In this document: in pieces, positions 55,616 to 64,000 of the stretch | Layout: every line of letters begins with the position of its first letter | How positions within the stretch are numbered: position 1 is the first letter of the stretch | Origin: Endozoicomonas sp965261315 | GTDB lineage: Bacteria > Pseudomonadota > Gammaproteobacteria > Pseudomonadales > Endozoicomonadaceae | Length of the DNA: 64,000 bases | Direction: 5' to 3' | NCBI GenBank assembly: GCA_965261315.1 | Contig: CBDHDM010000044.1 | Location: 41,209 to 105,208 of the forward strand | Notes under the pieces: model-generated | Databases searched by the model: none | Seen by the model: only the letters and a program-made list of their open reading frames with translations | Told to the model about the DNA's origin: nothing | Made by a program: the position numbers and the translations under genes

Positions 55616-56314
55616 TTATTTTTTTTCTGCACGGATCATCTGAAAACCATACAGAACCAGCAGAACAAGCGCCATGGCAAACCATTGAAACGCATACCCC
55701 AGATGTTTCTCTGACTTCAGGTTTACCACAATAGGTCTAACCTGTTCTGCTTGTGGCTGCCCATGGTTAAGCACTAAAGAAAAGTCAGGTGTTGCGCTCT
55801 CAATAGCCTCTGAAATTTTGACATGATCAAGGGCCTGGATACGTTTTGGCCACCCAGCTTCCCAAATATCCTCAGCCAACATAAAGGGTTTACCCAGCGA
55901 CTTATACGCAAACCCGGTTAACACCAGATGCGCGGGATCGGTGAGCACCTCCGGTAATTGTTCCCGGTCACCACCGGCGATCCAGCCGCGATTTATTAAC
56001 AACCATTCACCATCATCAGTTAGAAATGGCATCAGTAGCTCGTACCCGGCCTCTCCCTGATAAACCTGGTTATCCAGCAAAAAATACCTATCCACATCAA
56101 ACCGACCACTGACGGTAACGGGTAAGTAGAGAGGATCTGCGTGAAGTTGAGCTTGAGGAAGCGTGACAGGTTCGAGAGCATGTCTGGATTCATAAGCATG
56201 CTCCAGTAACCGCTTTTGCTCGTGACGTGATAGCTGCCAGAACCCCAGTGCAATCAGTAGGGGTAATATGGCAATCACTAATAGGGTCAACTTCAATCTG
56301 AATCCAAACATCAA
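55616..56314 (-). CDS. SURF1 family cytochrome oxidase assembly protein
   Basis: 232 residues. Two membrane helices near the ends (10-28 and 207-226) enclose a periplasmic domain with LGFWQLSRHEQKRLLEHAY, VSGRFDVDRYFLLDNQVY and LLINRGWIAGG, then HLGYAFQWFAMALVLLVLYG. SURF1 helps insert heme a into subunit I. Its place in the cluster is conserved. Confidence 0.93.
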   Translation of the reverse strand: MMFGFRLKLTLLVIAILPLLIALGFWQLSRHEQKRLLEHAYESRHALEPVTLPQAQLHADPLYLPVTVSGRFDVDRYFLLDNQVYQGEAGYELLMPFLTDDGEWLLINRGWIAGGDREQLPEVLTDPAHLVLTGFAYKSLGKPFMLAEDIWEAGWPKRIQALDHVKISEAIESATPDFSLVLNHGQPQAEQVRPIVVNLKSEKHLGYAFQWFAMALVLLVLYGFQMIRAEKK

Positions 56315-56373
56315 GTGAACTGTCTTTCTATGCTATTGTGTGGAAAAAACTGAGCTCAACTCAGGAAAATGCT

Positions 56374-56589
56374 ATGTGGATAAAACTTGTTATTGTTGTT
56401 CTTTTTGTCGCTGTTGTTATCAGTTTGGGTACAGGCTTTTATTTCTTACTGACTGAAAAAAAGAGTTCCCCAAAACTGTTAAATTCTCTCAAAGTGCGTA
56501 TTGGTCTGACCATACTGATCATGGTCATCATCGTTGCTGCCTGGCTGCACGGCGATATTCACAGTCAGGCACCCTGGCTTTATCGGTAG
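56374..56589 (+). CDS. DUF2909 twin-helix membrane protein
   Basis: 71 residues from ATG 56374 (AGGA site; MWIKLVIVVLFVAVVISLGTG). Two transmembrane helices joined by TEKKSSPKLLNSLKVRIG. This small family always sits within cox clusters next to SURF1 and subunit III. Encoded on the opposite strand to its neighbours, as in pseudomonads. Function unknown. Confidence 0.88.
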   Translation: MWIKLVIVVLFVAVVISLGTGFYFLLTEKKSSPKLLNSLKVRIGLTILIMVIIVAAWLHGDIHSQAPWLYR

Positions 56590-56605
56590 TCGTCTTATCA
56601 AGCGC

Positions 56606-57499
56606 CTAAACCAGATAAACAAATATAAAAAGCCCGACCCATACCACATCGACAAAGTGCCAGTACCAGCTGGCAGCCTCAAAGGCAAAGTGATTATCTG
56701 CTTCAAAATGCCCTTGGTAGACACGAACGAGCATGACAGCCAGCATAATCGCACCCAATGTCACATGGGCACCGTGAAATCCTGTTAGCAGGAAGAACGT
56801 TGAGCCATAAATTCCGGCACTGAGGGTCAAACCAAGTTCGTTATAGGCCTCAATATATTCTTCAGCCTGGAAGAATAAGAATGCAGCACCGAGTACCAGC
56901 GTAATGATCAACCACAACTTTATCTTATAGCGATCGCCAGCCCTCAATGCATGATGGGCCAGCGTCAGCGTAATACTCGAAGCTACCAGCAAAAGTGTGT
57001 TTAACAATGGCAGGTGGAAAGGGTCTACGACATCAGCCGCTCCAACAAACAGGTCATTATCCGGATTAACCATCAATGGCCAATCTGCAATAAAATTTGG
57101 CCAGAGCATTTCATGAGTCATCGTCCCATCACCGTCGCCCGCCAACCACGGAACGGCTAATACACGGACATAGAAGAGGGTTCCAAACAGTGCTGCAAAG
57201 AACATCACTTCCGAGAAAATAAACCAGAACATCCCCCAGCGAAATGTTCGGTCCATTTGAGCACTGTACAAACCGGAACGAGATTCCTGAATGATATTGC
57301 CAAACCAGCCAAACAACATCCAGGCCATAATCAACCCACCCGCATAAAACACATAGTGGGCACTGGAATCTTTAACACCCGCCGACATGTCATTCATCAT
57401 CATGCCGGCACCGGCAAGCGTCAGAAAAAGGCCAATGGATGCAATTATTGGCCACTTACTCTGGGCCGGAACATAATAGGTACCTTCTTCGGTAGCCAT
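56606..57499 (-). CDS. coxC: Cytochrome c oxidase subunit III
   Basis: 297 residues, seven membrane helices. Landmarks: YYVPAQSKWPIIASIGLF at the start, WFIFSEVMFFAALFG, FFLLTGFHGAHVTLGAIM and the end SWYWHFVDVVWVGLFIFVYL. A long loop after helix III holds the family insertion. Structural subunit of the caa3-type oxidase encoded by coxB and ctaD. Confidence 0.95.
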   Translation of the reverse strand: MATEEGTYYVPAQSKWPIIASIGLFLTLAGAGMMMNDMSAGVKDSSAHYVFYAGGLIMAWMLFGWFGNIIQESRSGLYSAQMDRTFRWGMFWFIFSEVMFFAALFGTLFYVRVLAVPWLAGDGDGTMTHEMLWPNFIADWPLMVNPDNDLFVGAADVVDPFHLPLLNTLLLVASSITLTLAHHALRAGDRYKIKLWLIITLVLGAAFLFFQAEEYIEAYNELGLTLSAGIYGSTFFLLTGFHGAHVTLGAIMLAVMLVRVYQGHFEADNHFAFEAASWYWHFVDVVWVGLFIFVYLV

Positions 57500-57557
57500 A
57501 ATCCTCTCCTGATAGGGCAGGGAGTACGCCTCTTCTCCCGAACTTTCTCGAAAACAT

Positions 57558-58124
57558 TCAGTTCATGTGCGTGACATCAAACAATGTGTACGACAATGTT
57601 AGTTTCTTAATGTGCTTCGGCAGTTCCTGATCGACGATAATCCGCAGTGGCATTACCTTTTCTTCTCCAGGCTCCAGCGTTTGTGTGGTAAAGCAGAAGC
57701 ACTCGACCTTGTGGAGGAAGTTGGTCGCTTCAAACGGTGTAACACTGGGAATCGCCTGACCCACCATTTTCTTATCAGTTGGGTTCCTTGCGACAAACTT
57801 TAATATTCCCGGCTCTCCCGGGTGAACCGTCACCTGCGGTGTACTTGGTGCAAAATCCCAGCTCATACCCGCATTTTTGGTCGCAACAAACTGCACCTTA
57901 ATATCGCGGCTTGCATCCACCTTAGCTTCTGCAGCCTTGTACAGATAAGGGTCAGGGTCTGTCTTACCATTAAGACCCGTCACCTGACAAAACACGTTGT
58001 AAAGCGGCACCATGGCAAATCCAAAAGCGAACATGCCACAGGCCACCAGGATGGAACGAATGACCGTACGACGAGTCGAATGTTCAATGGTTTCCGGCTG
58101 ATCTGCTTTCTCCTGTTCGCTCAT
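57558..58124 (-). CDS. ctaG: Cytochrome c oxidase assembly protein CtaG/Cox11
   Basis: 188 residues with one membrane helix (about 20-42) followed by PLYNVFCQVTGLNGKT. The copper motif is VECFCFTTQTLEPGEEKVMPL. Inserts CuB into subunit I. It lies 15 bp downstream of ctaD on the same strand. Confidence 0.95.
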   Translation of the reverse strand: MSEQEKADQPETIEHSTRRTVIRSILVACGMFAFGFAMVPLYNVFCQVTGLNGKTDPDPYLYKAAEAKVDASRDIKVQFVATKNAGMSWDFAPSTPQVTVHPGEPGILKFVARNPTDKKMVGQAIPSVTPFEATNFLHKVECFCFTTQTLEPGEEKVMPLRIIVDQELPKHIKKLTLSYTLFDVTHMN

Positions 58125-58139
58125 ACAAACTCCCGTCGC

Positions 58140-59756
58140 TTACTTCACATCCGGTGGTGTTGTGAATGTGTGGTAAGGCGCCGGTGATGGCACACTCCAT
58201 TCCAAACCTTCCGCACCTTCCCAGGGCTTGGCTGAGGCTTTTTCTCCACCCTTAATGCATTTGATGACAATAAAGAGGAACAACAGCTGAGTCGTGCCAA
58301 ACATAAAGCCACCAATACTGGAGATTTCATTGAAGTTGGCAAACTGCAGAGCATAGTCAGGAATTCTTCGAGGCATACCTGCCAAACCGACAAAATGCAT
58401 TGGGAAGAATGTCAGGTTCATACCAATAAAAGACAGCCAGAAATGTACTTTACCTAATGTTTCGTCATACATATGACCCGTCCATTTTGGGAGCCAGTAG
58501 TAACAGGCAGCAAAAATGGCAAAGATGGAACCTGGCACCAGTACATAATGAAAATGAGCAACCACAAAATAGGTATCGTGATACTGGAAATCTGCAGGGG
58601 CAATGGACAGCATCAGCCCTGAGAAGCCGCCAATAGTAAAGAGCACTACAAACGCGACTGAGAATAACATCGGTGTTTCAAAGGTCATGGAACCACGAAA
58701 CATAGTGGTAACCCAGTTAAACACCTTCACACCTGTCGGTACGGCGATCAGCATGGTGGCATACATGAAGAACAGCTCACCGATCAGGGGAATCCCCACA
58801 GTGAACATATGATGCGCCCATACAATAAACGATAGGAATGCAATACTCGCGGTGGCGTAAACCATCGATGTATAGCCAAACAGATGCTTACGGGCAAAGG
58901 CTGGAATAATGGCTGAGACGATCCCGAAAGAGGGGAGAATCATAATGTAAACTTCAGGATGCCCGAAGAACCAGAAAATATGCTGGAACAATACCGGGTC
59001 ACCACCACCACCAGCATTAAAGAAACTGGTACCAAAGTGGATATCCATCAACATCATCGTCACCGCACCTGCCAACACGGGCATTACGGCAATCAGCAAG
59101 TAAGCAGTAATCAACCAGGTCCAGACAAACAGCGGCATTTTCATCATGGTCATCCCCGGAGCCCGCAGGTTCAGGATCGTGGCAATGATATTAATAGCGC
59201 CCATGATGGAAGAGATACCCAGCATGTGAACGGCAAATATGAAAAATGTCGTTGAAGGGGGAGCATAGTCCGTTGACAGTGGAGCATAGAAGGTCCACCC
59301 GAAATTAGGCCCGCCACCCTCCATAAACAGAGTACTCACCAGCATCACTGCGGCAAATGGCAGTATCCAGAAGCTCCAGTTATTCATCCGGGGCATGGCC
59401 ATATCCGGCGCCCCAATCATCATCGGAATCATCCAGTTCGCCAGTCCAACAAACGCGGGCATAACGGCACCAAACACCATGATCAGTCCGTGCATCGTGG
59501 TCATCTGGTTAAAGAAAGCCGGATCGACAATCTGTAGCCCAGGCTGAAACAGCTCAGCCCGAATGATCATGGCCATGGCTCCGCCGGTCAGAAACATAAT
59601 GAAACTGAACCACAGGTACATACTGCCAATATCTTTGTGGTTGGTGGTAAGAACCCAGCGCATCAAGCCTTTAGCAGGCCCATGATGATGATCATGTTCT
59701 TGTGAAGGATGCCCTTGTGAAGAGCCATCTTGAACAGAATCTGTTACCGAAGTCAT
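58140..59756 (-). CDS. ctaD: Cytochrome c oxidase subunit I
   Basis: 538 residues, twelve membrane helices. Heme a and CuB ligands are seen: MTTMHGLIMVFGAVMP (low-spin heme His), WFFGHPEVYIMILP (CuB His with the cross-linking Tyr), YTSMVYATASIAFLSFIVWAHHMFTVG and YFVVAHFHYVLV (heme a and a3 His), cited in pieces. Glu in the D-channel is within GHPEVY. Terminal oxidase catalytic subunit, A-type. Confidence 0.97.
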   Translation of the reverse strand: MTSVTDSVQDGSSQGHPSQEHDHHHGPAKGLMRWVLTTNHKDIGSMYLWFSFIMFLTGGAMAMIIRAELFQPGLQIVDPAFFNQMTTMHGLIMVFGAVMPAFVGLANWMIPMMIGAPDMAMPRMNNWSFWILPFAAVMLVSTLFMEGGGPNFGWTFYAPLSTDYAPPSTTFFIFAVHMLGISSIMGAINIIATILNLRAPGMTMMKMPLFVWTWLITAYLLIAVMPVLAGAVTMMLMDIHFGTSFFNAGGGGDPVLFQHIFWFFGHPEVYIMILPSFGIVSAIIPAFARKHLFGYTSMVYATASIAFLSFIVWAHHMFTVGIPLIGELFFMYATMLIAVPTGVKVFNWVTTMFRGSMTFETPMLFSVAFVVLFTIGGFSGLMLSIAPADFQYHDTYFVVAHFHYVLVPGSIFAIFAACYYWLPKWTGHMYDETLGKVHFWLSFIGMNLTFFPMHFVGLAGMPRRIPDYALQFANFNEISSIGGFMFGTTQLLFLFIVIKCIKGGEKASAKPWEGAEGLEWSVPSPAPYHTFTTPPDVK

Positions 59757-59767
59757 ATCAGTGCTCC

Positions 59768-60970
59768 TTACAGGCTCGCCTGTTTGTTATCGGGCATGGC
59801 CTGCCTGGCCGGATCTTCTACGCTCTTTTCTTTTACATATGTGCCAGTTTTCTTGTACTCCAAGATCTCTTTAGGTGTCACCATTTCGCCAGTGTTATTA
59901 CCCCAGGCATTTCGCTCGTAAGTGATAACTGCAGCAAGATCCACCTCATTCAACTGGCTGGCGAAAGCCTGCATTGCAGAACCTTTCTTACCGTTCATAA
60001 CAATATCAACATGAGCACCAATTTGATCCGTTTCGGTAGCCATTGGACTTCCTTTAAGCGCAGGGAAGATCGGAGGCATTCCGGCACCATTGGGCTGGTG
60101 ACAGACTGCACAGACCTTGTTGTAGGCCTGCTCACCTCGGACCATCAGCTCTTCCATACTCCATGTCTTGTCAGTCAGTTCCCGCTCTTTTTCTGCCTCT
60201 GCCTTTTTCGCCAGAAGCCATGCTTCATAGTCTTCCTGCGACTTTGCTTCGACAACAATCGGCATATAGCCATGATCCTTACCGCACAGTTCTGCACACT
60301 GCCCACGATAGGTTCCGGGCACTTCAATATTGGTCCAGGCTTCGTTAATAAATCCGGGAATAGCGTCTCGCTTTACTGCCAGGGCTGGAACCCACCAGGA
60401 GTGAATAACGTCAGCAGCCGTGACCAGGAAACGAACCTTTTTACCCACAGGAATAACCATCGGCTCATCGACTTCGAGCAGGTAATTTGGATTTTTATCC
60501 CTGACATTAAGAATCTGTTCTTTTGGAGTACTCAGGTTACTGAAAAAAGAGACATCTTCACCGACATATTCGTACTGCCACTTCCACTGGTAACCAGTGA
60601 TTTTGATATCAATATCAGCCTCATCCGTGTTGTATATATCAACCAGTGTCTTCGTAGCTGGAATGGCCATCAATACGAGAATCAAAAACGGAATGGACGT
60701 CCATACAATTTCCACCAGTGTACTTTCATGAAACTGGTGAGGTACGGCACCTTTGGATTTCCGGTGCTTGAAGATTGAATAAAACATGACACCAAAGACA
60801 ATCAGGCCGATGACGACACAGATCATCAATATGGTCATATGAAGCCCGTAGATATTCCGGCTGACAGCCGTCACACCTTCGGTCATGTTGACTTCCCATG
60901 CAGCACGGCTAATACCTGTTACAGCCAGTCCCGCAAGAAGAAGAAAAAGAGATTTAGCCTGCTGCATCAT
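59768..60970 (-). CDS. coxB: Cytochrome c oxidase subunit II with fused cytochrome c
   Basis: About 400 residues from two adjacent ATGs (60970/60967, AAGGGA just upstream); the frame further upstream lacks family similarity. Signal peptide about 1-23, two membrane helices, then the CuA domain with CAELCGKDHGYMPI (two Cys, His, Met). The extra C-terminal domain carries a heme c site, CAVCHQPNGAGMPP. Thus a caa3-type oxidase. First gene of the cox cluster; its promoter must lie in the long AT-rich gap above. Confidence 0.95.
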   Translation of the reverse strand: MMQQAKSLFLLLAGLAVTGISRAAWEVNMTEGVTAVSRNIYGLHMTILMICVVIGLIVFGVMFYSIFKHRKSKGAVPHQFHESTLVEIVWTSIPFLILVLMAIPATKTLVDIYNTDEADIDIKITGYQWKWQYEYVGEDVSFFSNLSTPKEQILNVRDKNPNYLLEVDEPMVIPVGKKVRFLVTAADVIHSWWVPALAVKRDAIPGFINEAWTNIEVPGTYRGQCAELCGKDHGYMPIVVEAKSQEDYEAWLLAKKAEAEKERELTDKTWSMEELMVRGEQAYNKVCAVCHQPNGAGMPPIFPALKGSPMATETDQIGAHVDIVMNGKKGSAMQAFASQLNEVDLAAVITYERNAWGNNTGEMVTPKEILEYKKTGTYVKEKSVEDPARQAMPDNKQASL

Positions 60971-62066
60971 TCCCTTACATCCCCTGACTATCCGCTGATC
61001 GCAGCGGAAACTTCTTATTATTATTGTGCAGACTTTTTGTGCTGCTTTACTTCTCAGAGGTGTGACTGACAACAGGGTATAAAGCACCCGGTTGCTAGTG
61101 TCACGATACTGACCTGTCCAATGGTCTTGTATTGTTACAAACATTCATCATCTCCACCTGACAGAAAAACCATATAAGTGCCATTTAAGAAGATAAACAA
61201 CACATGGATTCATTTGGGTGGAAGAGATATTGCTTTGATCTATCTGACCTGAAAAACCCCACTACATCTAATCAAGAGCAGATATGCAATCAGTATTGAG
61301 ACAAAGCCAAACTACTTTCATACACATAACTGCAAATCCAACACCTCAAGCCACAGAAAAACTATGGCAACTCACCACTAGAAGACGTCCCAAGCAGAAC
61401 ACTCTGAGTCTGACAATAATCGTTCATAGAGTATAGTTCTTGAAAACCATTAAACAACATGATGAAAAGAAATGAAATCTTCAATTTCAAAATACTATTA
61501 TTGTCGTTTATTTATAATTTAAGCTATTTATTATCAAAGGCTATAACGGGCTGTAATTAAACGACATTTTTTATTCAGTCAGCTGTTTCATTATATCCCA
61601 TATTCCAACCGTCAGATTTAATAAAAACTCAATTGAGTTCTTCTATTACAGACAAAACTACTCTATAGAGACTCATTGATCTTAAACTGCCTGGGCTCAT
61701 TGTAATCGTACGAACAGAATATTTTCTGTACTTTATCCTCTCAAAATTATCAACTGAAAAAATAAATAGCGCTCAATAAGTATTTCAAAAAATCACTTAT
61801 GGATAAGCTGGCACAGCTCATATTGTGTGCCATTTTTTTGACTACACAACAGGTTCTAAAAATCAGAAAAACCCGCTATTTACAGCATTTTCTCTAAATC
61901 TTTTTTATTTATAAAAATATTAAAATATATGAAAAATGAATATTTACAACATCTTGTTTTATAGAAAGTACTATGGTTTTTTATCCATCTACCGAACAGC
62001 TATTGTCAGTACGCTTTTTCTGACTACCGTTTATGGACAGCTGGGGATGAATAGCAGGGGGAAATT
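60971..62066. other. 1.1-kb AT-rich non-coding gap between coxB and the next gene
   Basis: No protein gene supported on either strand. It should hold the coxB promoter on the minus strand. An inverted pair GTCGTTTA/TAAACGAC (61503-61510 with 61558-61565) precedes ATTTTTTATT, and a strong plus-strand terminator lies at 61809-61839. The last 200 bp before 62067 are very AT-rich. Confidence 0.6.
61809..61839 (+). terminator. Orphan plus-strand intrinsic terminator
   Basis: TGGCACA (61809-61815) pairs with TGTGCCA (61826-61832) around a 10-base loop, followed by T7. No plus-strand gene lies upstream for over 5 kb (everything there is on the minus strand except the tiny DUF2909 gene), so it may end an unannotated RNA in the gap. 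Confidence 0.7.
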
Positions 62067-62717
62067 ATGGATGTGCAGGCAATCCGAAATCTGATCGGTC
62101 GGGTAAAAGAGCTGGAAGCACAAAACGGACACCTCCAAAAGTTGATGGGTGATCAGATAGAGCAATTGCATCACACCATTGAGCTTCCCAAAGAGAGCGC
62201 CTGTGAAACGTTACTGATTTTTGCGATTGACTATATCGAACATGTACCAGACTTTCTTGAGGCCCTGGATGAAGCATCACAGGAAGCAGGCATCCACAGT
62301 TTCGTAGCCCCATTTCTGGATATTGCAGAAGAAAATTTCATGTCTCCGGTTACTCAGGGACAGCCTTTGAATGGGCTCGATTTATTACTGGATAAAGCCT
62401 ATTTTGCCCACCGCCTAATTGAAGAAGTAAACGACCAATACCTTATAAAAGCCGGATCAGCACTGATCCCGATGAATATGACCTGGGCCAACCTCATCAT
62501 TCATTCAATATTGGGTGAACACTTTGCTAATGAACTTGATGTGATTGTGGATAAAACGGTTGATCAGATGATGCGATCTCAAGCTATCTATCATGAAGAA
62601 AAATTCAAAGAATTTATCCACAATCGCAGTGCAGAAGAGTGGATCAGCATCTGGTCACGCTGGAACTGTCTTTCTAACAACCTGGGCATTGAGCTGAAAT
62701 TCACTTCTGCGGCCTGA
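62067..62717 (+). CDS. Conserved hypothetical, 216 aa
   Basis: I do not recognise a named family. ATG 62067 has an AGGGGGA site five bases upstream. Residues 1-35 form a short coiled coil (LIGRVKELEAQNGHLQKLMGD). The rest is helical and acidic, with IDYIEHVPDFLEALDEAS and AEEWISIWSRWNCLSNNLGI. No signal peptide or membrane helix, so cytoplasmic. It converges on yheV and has a long AT-rich upstream region. Confidence 0.75.
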   Translation: MDVQAIRNLIGRVKELEAQNGHLQKLMGDQIEQLHHTIELPKESACETLLIFAIDYIEHVPDFLEALDEASQEAGIHSFVAPFLDIAEENFMSPVTQGQPLNGLDLLLDKAYFAHRLIEEVNDQYLIKAGSALIPMNMTWANLIIHSILGEHFANELDVIVDKTVDQMMRSQAIYHEEKFKEFIHNRSAEEWISIWSRWNCLSNNLGIELKFTSAA

Positions 62718-62760
62718 GCAGCAGAAGCTCAGGTTGGAATTTTTACTATTCGATAATTCC

Positions 62761-63015
62761 TCAGTGTTTATCTGAGGGAGAGGCATCCACAAATCGGATC
62801 ACATCGGTGTGATCTTCCAGAATATTTTCTTCTCGAGCTATGCGAGCTTCTGGTAACACGCCTTGCAGCTTGAGATCGACTTCCATCGCATCAGTGAAAC
62901 CACATTCCACACATTCACGGTAATCCCTTTCAATCTCACTGCGAAACATACGAATAGAGTCCATGGTTCCACAGGAAGGGCAGACAGCTCCTGCAATGAA
63001 GCGCTTAGTTTTCAT
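62761..63015 (-). CDS. yheV: YheV family zinc-ribbon protein
   Basis: 84 residues from ATG 63015 (AGGA site eight bases upstream). Two CxxC pairs form a zinc ribbon: GAVCPSCGTMDSIRMF and RECVECGFTDAM. The family (DUF2387) has no assigned function. It follows prlC on the same strand, 137 bp downstream. Confidence 0.88.
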   Translation of the reverse strand: MKTKRFIAGAVCPSCGTMDSIRMFRSEIERDYRECVECGFTDAMEVDLKLQGVLPEARIAREENILEDHTDVIRFVDASPSDKH

Positions 63016-63152
63016 GGTTCTTATCCTGACTTGAGACCTCTCTCTTATACGCAACAGAAAGCTCCTCAAACTGTCTGCTGCGTATTTATTTCAATAGCCC
63101 AGCATTCATCCTGACTGTAATACTTCTGACTATTGGAGGGCAGTCTAAGCCA

Positions 63153-64000
63153 TTACGCGCCCTGAATACCACTATGTCGCAGTAATGCATCAATCTCAGG
63201 CTCTCTGCCACGGAAGTTCACAAACAACTCCATGGGCTCAGCAGAGCCACCTTTCTCAAGAATTTCATGCAAGAAAGACTCACCCGTTTCCCGGTTAAAA
63301 ATACCTTCCTCTTCAAAGCGCGAGAACGCATCAGCGGATAAAACCTCAGCCCATTTATAACTGTAATAGCCTGCGGCGTACCCACCTGCGAATATATGGC
63401 TAAAGCTATTTTGGAAGCGGTTAAAAGCGGGTGGTATGACCACAGCAACCTGCTGACGAACAGCATCCAGTATTGACTGCACATCGAGGGTTTCCTGATA
63501 TTCCTTGTGCAGTTTGAAGTCAAAGAGAGAAAACTCCAGCTGCCTGACCATTATCATGGCTGACTGGAAATTTTTGGCAGCCAAAAGCTTATTAAGCATT
63601 GCTTCTGGTAGCGGTTCACCCGTCTCAAAGTGACCGGAAATAATGGCAAGCCCTTCTTTCTCCCAGCACCAGTTCTCCATGAACTGACTCGGCAGCTCTA
63701 CGGCATCCCAGGCAACACCACTGATACCAGAAATGGCCGCATAATCTACTTTCGTAAGCATATGATGCAACCCGTGACCAAACTCATGGAACAGGGTTAC
63801 CACTTCATCATGGGTAAGCAGTGCTGGTTTATCGCCAATCGGTGGAGTGAAGTTACAAGTCAGGTAAGCGACAGGCAGTTGCAGCTTGCCATCTTTTTTC
63901 CAGCGGGAACGACAGACATCCATCCAGGCTCCACCACGCTTGTGCTCTCTGGCATAAAGATCCAGGTAGAAACGACCGATTACATCCCCCTTTCTGGTGA
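63153..64000 (-). CDS. prlC: Oligopeptidase A, C-terminal part (cut by window edge)
   Basis: M3 zinc metallopeptidase that degrades signal peptides and other short peptides in the cytoplasm. The frame is open to the right edge (GDVIGRFYLDLYARE upstream of the first internal Met), so the start lies outside. The zinc motif is LFHEFGHGLHHML, with the downstream Glu in SQFMENWCWE. The end is the normal family C-terminus (FRGREPEIDALLRHSGI). About 282 of the usual 680 residues are visible. Confidence 0.95.
   Translation of the reverse strand, partial: TRKGDVIGRFYLDLYAREHKRGGAWMDVCRSRWKKDGKLQLPVAYLTCNFTPPIGDKPALLTHDEVVTLFHEFGHGLHHMLTKVDYAAISGISGVAWDAVELPSQFMENWCWEKEGLAIISGHFETGEPLPEAMLNKLLAAKNFQSAMIMVRQLEFSLFDFKLHKEYQETLDVQSILDAVRQQVAVVIPPAFNRFQNSFSHIFAGGYAAGYYSYKWAEVLSADAFSRFEEEGIFNRETGESFLHEILEKGGSAEPMELFVNFRGREPEIDALLRHSGIQGA

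Noticed and set aside
60971..61144. Longer coxB start
   Set aside because: The extra residues lack a signal peptide and family similarity; the two ATGs at 60967-60970 give a proper signal peptide.
1..64000. CRISPR arrays, tRNA or rRNA genes
   Set aside because: None seen on reading both strands; no regularly spaced direct repeats and no recognisable tRNA arms.

Overview
The window is chromosomal DNA of a gammaproteobacterium. Gene content and order (the coxB-ctaD-ctaG-coxC-SURF1-ctaA-ctaB-SCO block, polA-DUF2782-thrB-zur-znuCB, and ppx-trxA-rho-ubiD-fre) match Pseudomonas/Oceanospirillales layouts. Moderate to low GC, eukaryote-like or effector-like proteins and secreted proteases beside ordinary housekeeping genes suggest a host-associated marine lineage such as Endozoicomonas or a relative. 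That genus call is inference.

Layout. 0-2.6 kb: the 3' part of an IS4-type transposase abutting a beheaded gene, then an unknown effector-like protein. 2.6-8.1 kb: yqcC, a TPR lipoprotein translationally coupled to mrcB (PBP1b), a P-loop kinase, a TfoX C-domain protein, moeB/thiF-like and gcvH. 8.4-12.6 kb: a decaying stretch with a truncated DinB-like gene and four genes broken by single-base frameshifts (acyltransferase, DoxX-like, ATP-grasp, DedA) around an intact YHS protein. 12.6-14.4 kb: a secreted stand-alone protein resembling a protease propeptide, directly followed by a secreted subtilase. 14.5-20.1 kb: an operon of TonB-dependent receptor, YfiR-like periplasmic protein and five-domain hybrid histidine kinase. 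20-26.4 kb: DUF3313 lipoprotein, amidohydrolase, small holin-like membrane protein, parC, TetR regulator. 26.5-33 kb: fre, ubiD, rho, trxA, ppx. 33-38.4 kb: Na/Pi symporter, H-NS-like protein, a PhoU/DUF47-like protein, trhP (yegQ), rpmG and rpmB. 38.7-43.6 kb: the 180-kDa type NAD-glutamate dehydrogenase. 43.6-47.1 kb: tandem candidate small-RNA modules downstream of polA, then polA. 47.2-51 kb: DUF2782 lipoprotein, thrB, zur, znuC, znuB under an apparent Zur box; znuA is missing. 51-52.2 kb: a polyproline/WH2-motif protein, probably an actin-targeting effector. 52.2-61 kb: the caa3-type cytochrome oxidase structural and assembly genes. 61-64 kb: an AT-rich gap with an orphan terminator, an unknown gene, yheV and the 3' part of prlC.

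Two points matter for any reader. First, polA, the NAD-GDH gene and znuC each need a one-base correction to read through, as do four genes at 9-12.6 kb; either this assembly carries indel errors or the genome is eroding. Second, the most novel candidates are the WH2/polyproline protein, the split propeptide-subtilase pair, the duplicated RNA modules after polA, and the Zur-box region where znuA is expected.
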